Source: Enoplosus armatus
Lineage: Eukaryota > Chordata > Actinopteri > Centrarchiformes > Enoplosidae
Direction of reading: 5' to 3'
DNA length: 64,000 nt
Assembly: GCF_043641665.1 (NCBI RefSeq)
Contig: NC_092183.1
Coordinates: 9,794,501-9,858,500, forward strand
In this document: one piece after another, positions 59,235 through 64,000 of the stretch
Position numbering within the stretch: the first letter of the stretch is position 1
Layout: every line of letters starts with the position of its first letter
Made by a program: the position numbers and the translations under genes
The notes under the pieces: model-generated
Told to the model about the DNA's origin: nothing
Database searches by the model: none
The model's input: the letters and a program-made list of their open reading frames with translations, nothing else

Positions 59235-59243
59235 CACACACAC
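59203..59243. repeat. (CA)20 microsatellite, one interruption
   Basis: CA run with a single G at 59228. Confidence 0.95.
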
Positions 59244-59770
59244 CCTTGCTTCGGGGATTACAGCGCGGCAAGTCGCAAGTTGCATTTCCACACACAGACG
59301 CAAACGCAATCACACAGGCAGTACACACATATTATAGATGGACTTTTGAGCTCATGCTAATATCTTCCTTCACTCACACTATCAAATTTCAGCACACACA
59401 CTTTGGCGTAACTTTTGGAGAAAAAAATGCTTTAGCCTCTGCTATTTTTTTTATATTTTAGGCTCAAGTCTATGGAGAAGAAGGATTGAAATGACTTGGG
59501 TGTATGTGTTTATATACAGATTTATATGTAAATCTGTGTTCGTCTCTGTGTACACAAATGTATGTGTCCCTGTGTACAAATGTGTGTGTGTGTGTGAGTG
59601 TGTGTGCACTTGGTGCCCGAGGATGTAATCATGTATCTATGAGCTGCTGGATGACCATAATATTTCTGTTCTAGATAGAGGTAGCTTTAGTAACAAGAGG
59701 CCCCATGTGTGTTTATGAAACTTTGATATAAATGGTCCATTTGTTCTATCTCTCTTCTCTCATCTCCTCT

Positions 59771-59774
<4 letters not shown>

Positions 59775-59824
<50 letters not shown>
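59775..59824. repeat. (TC)25 microsatellite
   Basis: Pure TC run, the longest CT array in the window. Confidence 0.97.
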
Positions 59825-59831
<7 letters not shown>

Positions 59832-60396
59832 TCATCTCAGCCCTGTAGTTCCCAATAACAGCGTGCTTTAAGTGTGCCTGTGGGACTCAATAACACCTAG
59901 CTGTGTAAGTTGTAGAAGATGTCCCTGTTATTGCTGGCTATAAGGTTTTTGTTTATAGAAGTGAGACATTGCATTTTCTTATTTTTCTTATTAGTTCCAT
60001 TGTGTGTGTCTGTGTGTATGTGTGTGTGTCTAGATATGACAAGTATTTCTCTAGAGGCAGCATCACATCCGCTTTGCCTTTGCCTCCGAGTTGCACTGAT
60101 ACAGCCCATGGACAGGTGTAAAATTCTCAGGATTGCTATAATGACTTAGAGGCTTCCCTTTCTCTCTGTGGTTATCTCCTTTTTATTTTCTTGTGCATTT
60201 CCGCCCCCTTCCTTCCTTCCTCTCCCTCACTGTCTTGCCCTTTTACTCTCTCCCTCTCTCCTCGTCTTCCTCCTCCTCATCTCTCTCAGGTGTGAATGGA
60301 GCTGTCCTGCAGGTTACGGGGGTGTTGATGTGTGTTGGTGACCAGATTTGGGAGTGTTTAATAGTTAAAGCACCCTGCTGTGGGTTCTATAGTTAG

Positions 60397-62315
60397 TTCC
60401 TGCTCACTCTGATAATATTTAGAGGAGCCCTTTAGGGAGATGCCCATGAGATGTACATGAGAGCTCTTTATATCTTTTCCATCCTTTTGTTCTTGTATCA
60501 CCACTGCTGCTGGTCTGCTTTAATTAGTTTCTTCTTTTGTCTTCTGAACACTTTTGTTTGGGTTTGATATTTTTGTGGCTTTTCTACATCATTACATACA
60601 ATTACAAAAACCCTGTAAAAACAATGGCATCGTCTGTAGGATGTTGCAGTAACGTGAAGGTCTGGAAAAGTATTCAAATAAAGACAAATATATTTTACGT
60701 AAACAGGTTAAAGGATCAGCACTACCGAGTTAAACTACACTAATTTGTCCCCACAACGTGAAAAAAACTTAATTTAAAACTTGAATGACTGATGAAAAAT
60801 AATTCTTATGTTTGTGTTTAAGAACTTTTTCCATGCTTCCAACAAAGCTGGTTTACTACAGACCAACCAACAGAAGAACAGCTAAGCACACTATCCTGCT
60901 GGAACTTTGCTGGAATACAGGTGAATACGTATAGATGCAAAAAGAAATAATCACAGCAGCTGATAATAGCCTCTTTTAAGTCTCCCAAGGCTAAATGTCT
61001 TGATACAACAGTGTTGGAAAGCCCACCAAAACGGTTCAGCTGTGCAAATGACCGTTTAGATAATCAAGTATTACTGCCAGAAAAAAAATGTGCTGTCCCC
61101 AGCATGTGTGACTAATGCCATATTCACATGATATAAAAGTTGCCACGATTACACTCTTTGAAAACGTTCACGTCAATATCCAACAGGTCATCTCAGTAGA
61201 CCTATCTCAATATAAAAGAGTCTGCAAAGCATAAAACCACAGTAGTGTAAAGTCATTCGAAGCCCACCAAGAAACTAAATGTTCAATGTAGCTGTTTTAG
61301 TAAGATACTGTAGATTTTTTAAAAAGACACGAAGCAGAAGCAGCATGTAATAGTACTAGACTGCCAGGGGCTGTTTTTGCTGTAGGCCATGTTCTTCAAT
61401 TGAGATTTCTTCTTCAATGATGAGGCTTAAAGAATGGTTTATTTTTAAGCTTGGCCGGCAGTACCCTTTTTCTTATAATCTCAGAAGAACTGTCCATGTA
61501 ACTGCTTGAACCTAAAATAACGGGTACTTGGGCAGTGTTTTTTTATTTTTTTGTTTTTGTTTGTCAAGGTTACAAGTATATTAGCTAACGATTACTAAGC
61601 TATGTTAATCACACACCCAAAGATTGCACAAAACAGTTTACAGAACATTTTATTCACACTGTATATATGACACTGTCAAAGTAAAAATACATTAAGTTAG
61701 CTATCAATAAGCCTACTTTATTGTAACAGGTGTTACAGGTGTAACGGTTACAGATCCCTCTTCACATCCAGCACACATTCAGTGACTCAGGCTCAAAATC
61801 AGGACATTTAGTCTCAAAACAAATAAACTTTACTGTCAAAGAAATGACAGACATTCAAAATATGCAAAACGTCCACCATCACAATATAACTTAGTATATT
61901 ATAATATTTTTTGCGTTTGATTTGTAATAATAGCTTGGGAGTGTGTGTGTTTACATAAATTATGTCGATTTCAGTTCAATAAAACATAAATAACAAAAAT
62001 CCTGTAAAATGTCTTAAAATACCACTTTAATAATCAAAATGCCATCACTTGCAAAAGACCAAAATCTAATTTCAGTTTGAACAATTACATTTAAAATTGG
62101 CAACTAAATATCAATCAGCTAAAGTTAATAGCAACATGCTATTTTTACATTATGTGTCTACGTTTCAGTTTAACATAAAACTTGAAATTACAAACTTTCT
62201 TTCTGGAAGGTCACCCACTCGCTCATTTTTCTACATCTGTATATTTGAGAGATAATGCCTCTGCTAATCCCTTGCAAGGTCAGTGCTTGTATTGGATGAT
62301 TGTACCCCACTGTTT
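60397..62315. other. Gene-free intronic DNA, AT-rich
   Basis: No exon, RNA gene or firmly recognised repeat. The 60.8-60.9 kb stretch CCTGCTGGAACTTTGCTGGA is reminiscent of dispersed fish repeats, but I could not delimit it. A small tandem of GGTGTTACA/GGTGTAAC is at about 61729-61750. Confidence 0.5.
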
Positions 62316-62317
62316 AT

Positions 62318-62425
62318 TCATACTTCCTGCTGATGTCATTTCCTCCTGCTGGCTCTGACCTCTGACCTGTCATTTACCTCCTATCGTTGCCATGGTTTAG
62401 TCCATCTTGGTGGCCGCTGTCCAAG
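62318..62425. promoter_or_regulatory. Candidate regulatory cluster with a perfect DR1
   Basis: TGACCTCTGACCT at 62356-62368 is, on the minus strand, AGGTCA-G-AGGTCA, the ideal direct repeat with one spacer bound by HNF4, RXR and PPAR receptors. Around it are TACTTCCTG and ATTTCCT (ETS-like), TGATGTCAT (CRE/AP-1-like) and CCATCTTGG (YY1-like). The clustering suggests an enhancer; this is motif reading only. Confidence 0.35.
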
Positions 62426-64000
62426 AGAACATCCCTGTCTTTATCTCTGTAGGATTCCTCTGCTTACAGGAAGGTTACTGAAGTATCTAAATGCAAAATC
62501 TATTTGTACTTAAAGGTCACTTTTCATTTGGATTCCTACTATCGTCGTTTATCTTTTTGTCCTCACTCCTCACTTTCCATTGGCTCCTGAAGTCAGCTTC
62601 TTGGACTTCTTCACTGTCCTTTTTTCCTCTCTCTGTCCATATGATGTCTTTTCCTGCTGTTACTCCGTTGTTTGACAAAAGCACTGTACATCATTCAGTT
62701 GACAGGAAATGGCTATAATACATAACGCATTGGCAGTGTTTAAATGGCTTAGCTCATGACTCTTAAATGTGTTTCAGCAGCAGCTCTGGCAAATAGCCAC
62801 AGTGTCACACAGGGTGCTGGCTATTCCCCCTCATCATTTGATCAATGGCACTGATAAAGCAGAGCAAAACCCCTGGCATTATACTTAGAGTGTGTTTTTG
62901 TGTGTATGTACATGATTATACGATGAAAGGCATGTGTAAACCGCTGCTCTTTAAACATAAAAGGCAGCGGGGGGTTTCTGTCTTGGCACAACCGTGATTT
63001 ACTGCAACACAGCATATGTGCTTCATTCAGCATGTGTCTGTTTTGTATAATGTGTAGGATCTGCATGGGATTGTTCGATTGGCAGTAAGGTTGTTGCCCC
63101 CACCTTGAAGCCATAACTCTCTTCAGTAAAAGAAGTAAGATTTGTTATTTTGGATACTAACTTGTAAAAAAAGCAAAAAAAAAAAGCATCACATTACAAA
63201 GTATTACATTTTACTCATTTGCTATACATGGAATTGACATGGACTACTGATTTTAGGATGAGACGAGATTATAAAAATTACATTTGTCAAAGGGCCTACA
63301 ATGTTAGTTTCCATATTTTTAACAATTTAACAAATAATTACTGCACTTAAACAAGCATTTTGGGTAGGCTAGGTCATGAAGGTGATTCTAACCAGTAATA
63401 TTTCACGACCTTGTAAAGCTCATTATAAACATACAGTAATCTTAACAATAATTGTATGAGGTTCGGCTCCAAAAAGCAGCTTCATAGGTTGAGTATGTTG
63501 TCTTGACCTGCTCAGTCTCTCACCAACAGAAAAATGTTTTTCTGAAACAAGGCTTCATTTTGTTGGAAAGATATCTACCTGTACACTGCAAGTTCTCAAA
63601 TCTGTTGGCTATTAGCTTTGACAGTAAGTTGGAAAAAAATATTCTTTTTTTTGTGGGAAATATCTCAAGGCACTTCCACTTTTATAGAATATTGTTTTCA
63701 ATTACCCGGCCAAAACAAATCAAAGGGACTATTTGAAATGACTTAAGGCTACCAGTTGAGTAACCCTGGCTTATGAGTTCAGGTTAATGAATGGAAAAAC
63801 AGGTGAAAAGTGATTAATTAAAGTCCTGGGGGTGATATAAAATAGATGATTAACTATGTGAATTCATTCAAAGTTAATTGAAATTCAAAATGCTCTATCA
63901 GAATGAAATATTGCTTCAAGATGTAGCATATGTCCCCTCCGATATTCTGACTGTGTTAACTATATTAGGAATCTATAATAAGGAGCTGCTCAGATATTGT
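62426..64000. other. Gene-free intronic DNA to the window end
   Basis: AT-rich unique sequence with no recognised exon, RNA gene or transposon. A short poly-A run is at about 63175-63186. Confidence 0.55.

Larger units (their letters stand above)
50619..64000 (+). other. fbxl17: Inferred intron downstream of the fbxl17 LRR exon (partial)
   Basis: The remaining 13.4 kb shows no following LRR exon. The sequence expected next in FBXL17 (ALIAIGRYSMTIETVDVGW, from memory) was sought and not seen in any frame. The stretch is a mosaic of unique AT-leaning DNA and old transposon fragments, listed separately. It is therefore called intron, with its 3' end outside the window. Confidence 0.75.

Noticed and set aside
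1..64000. CRISPR arrays, operons, prophage or plasmid features
   Set aside because: No spaced direct repeats, no compact gene strings, and eukaryotic intron structure throughout.

Overview
The window reads as vertebrate, most likely teleost, genomic DNA lying almost entirely inside introns of one gene. Three things point to a fish. Dinucleotide microsatellites are very dense, with about sixteen TG/CA tracts of 20 bp or more plus CT, CAG and pentanucleotide arrays. There are fragments of interspersed repeats that I recognise from teleost genomes (tRNA-derived SINEs, LINE 3' ends, palindromic-end MITEs). The single clear coding segment belongs to a vertebrate-conserved gene. No bacterial-style gene organisation, operon or CRISPR array is present. 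Almost all open frames are chance ORFs or translated microsatellites.

The one supported gene is fbxl17 (F-box and leucine-rich repeat protein 17), on the plus strand. A 77-bp internal exon at 50542-50618 encodes part of a cysteine-containing LRR (key string LKELYLVSCKITD). It has a strong pyrimidine-rich acceptor and a GT donor, and both split codons fit the protein as I remember it. I found no other fbxl17 exon, so at least 50 kb upstream and 13 kb downstream are inferred to be intron.

Layout: 1-1.9 kb has a GGT/poly-G tract, a CA array and a MITE fragment. 1.9-12 kb is mostly unique intron with a minus-strand SINE head, TG arrays, a tRNA-like SINE head and a decayed LINE 3' end near 11.6-11.9 kb. 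12-19 kb is unique sequence with a possible recursive splice site (12.1 kb) and a pyrimidine minisatellite (16.1-16.3 kb). 19.4-22.35 kb is repeat-derived and rich in AACGTTA motifs. 22.5-42 kb is microsatellite-rich intron, with a (CAG)12(TG)24 compound repeat at 30.6 kb, facing poly-G and poly-C tracts at 38.8 kb and a SINE at 41.8 kb. 42.98-43.31 kb is a MITE with perfect 17-bp inverted ends. 49.9-50.4 kb holds CT/CA and TG arrays just upstream of the exon. 51.3-51.84 kb is a diverged tandem duplication. 54.2 and 57.7 kb hold minus-strand LINE-like 3' ends, 58.2 kb a palindromic-end MITE-like repeat, 58.8 kb a minus-strand SINE, and 62.3-62.4 kb a cluster of regulatory-type motifs including a perfect DR1.

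If anything here is functional beyond the exon, the best candidates are splicing-related (recursive site, UG/CA tracts, cryptic microexon) or enhancer-like segments. I see no convincing new protein-coding system.
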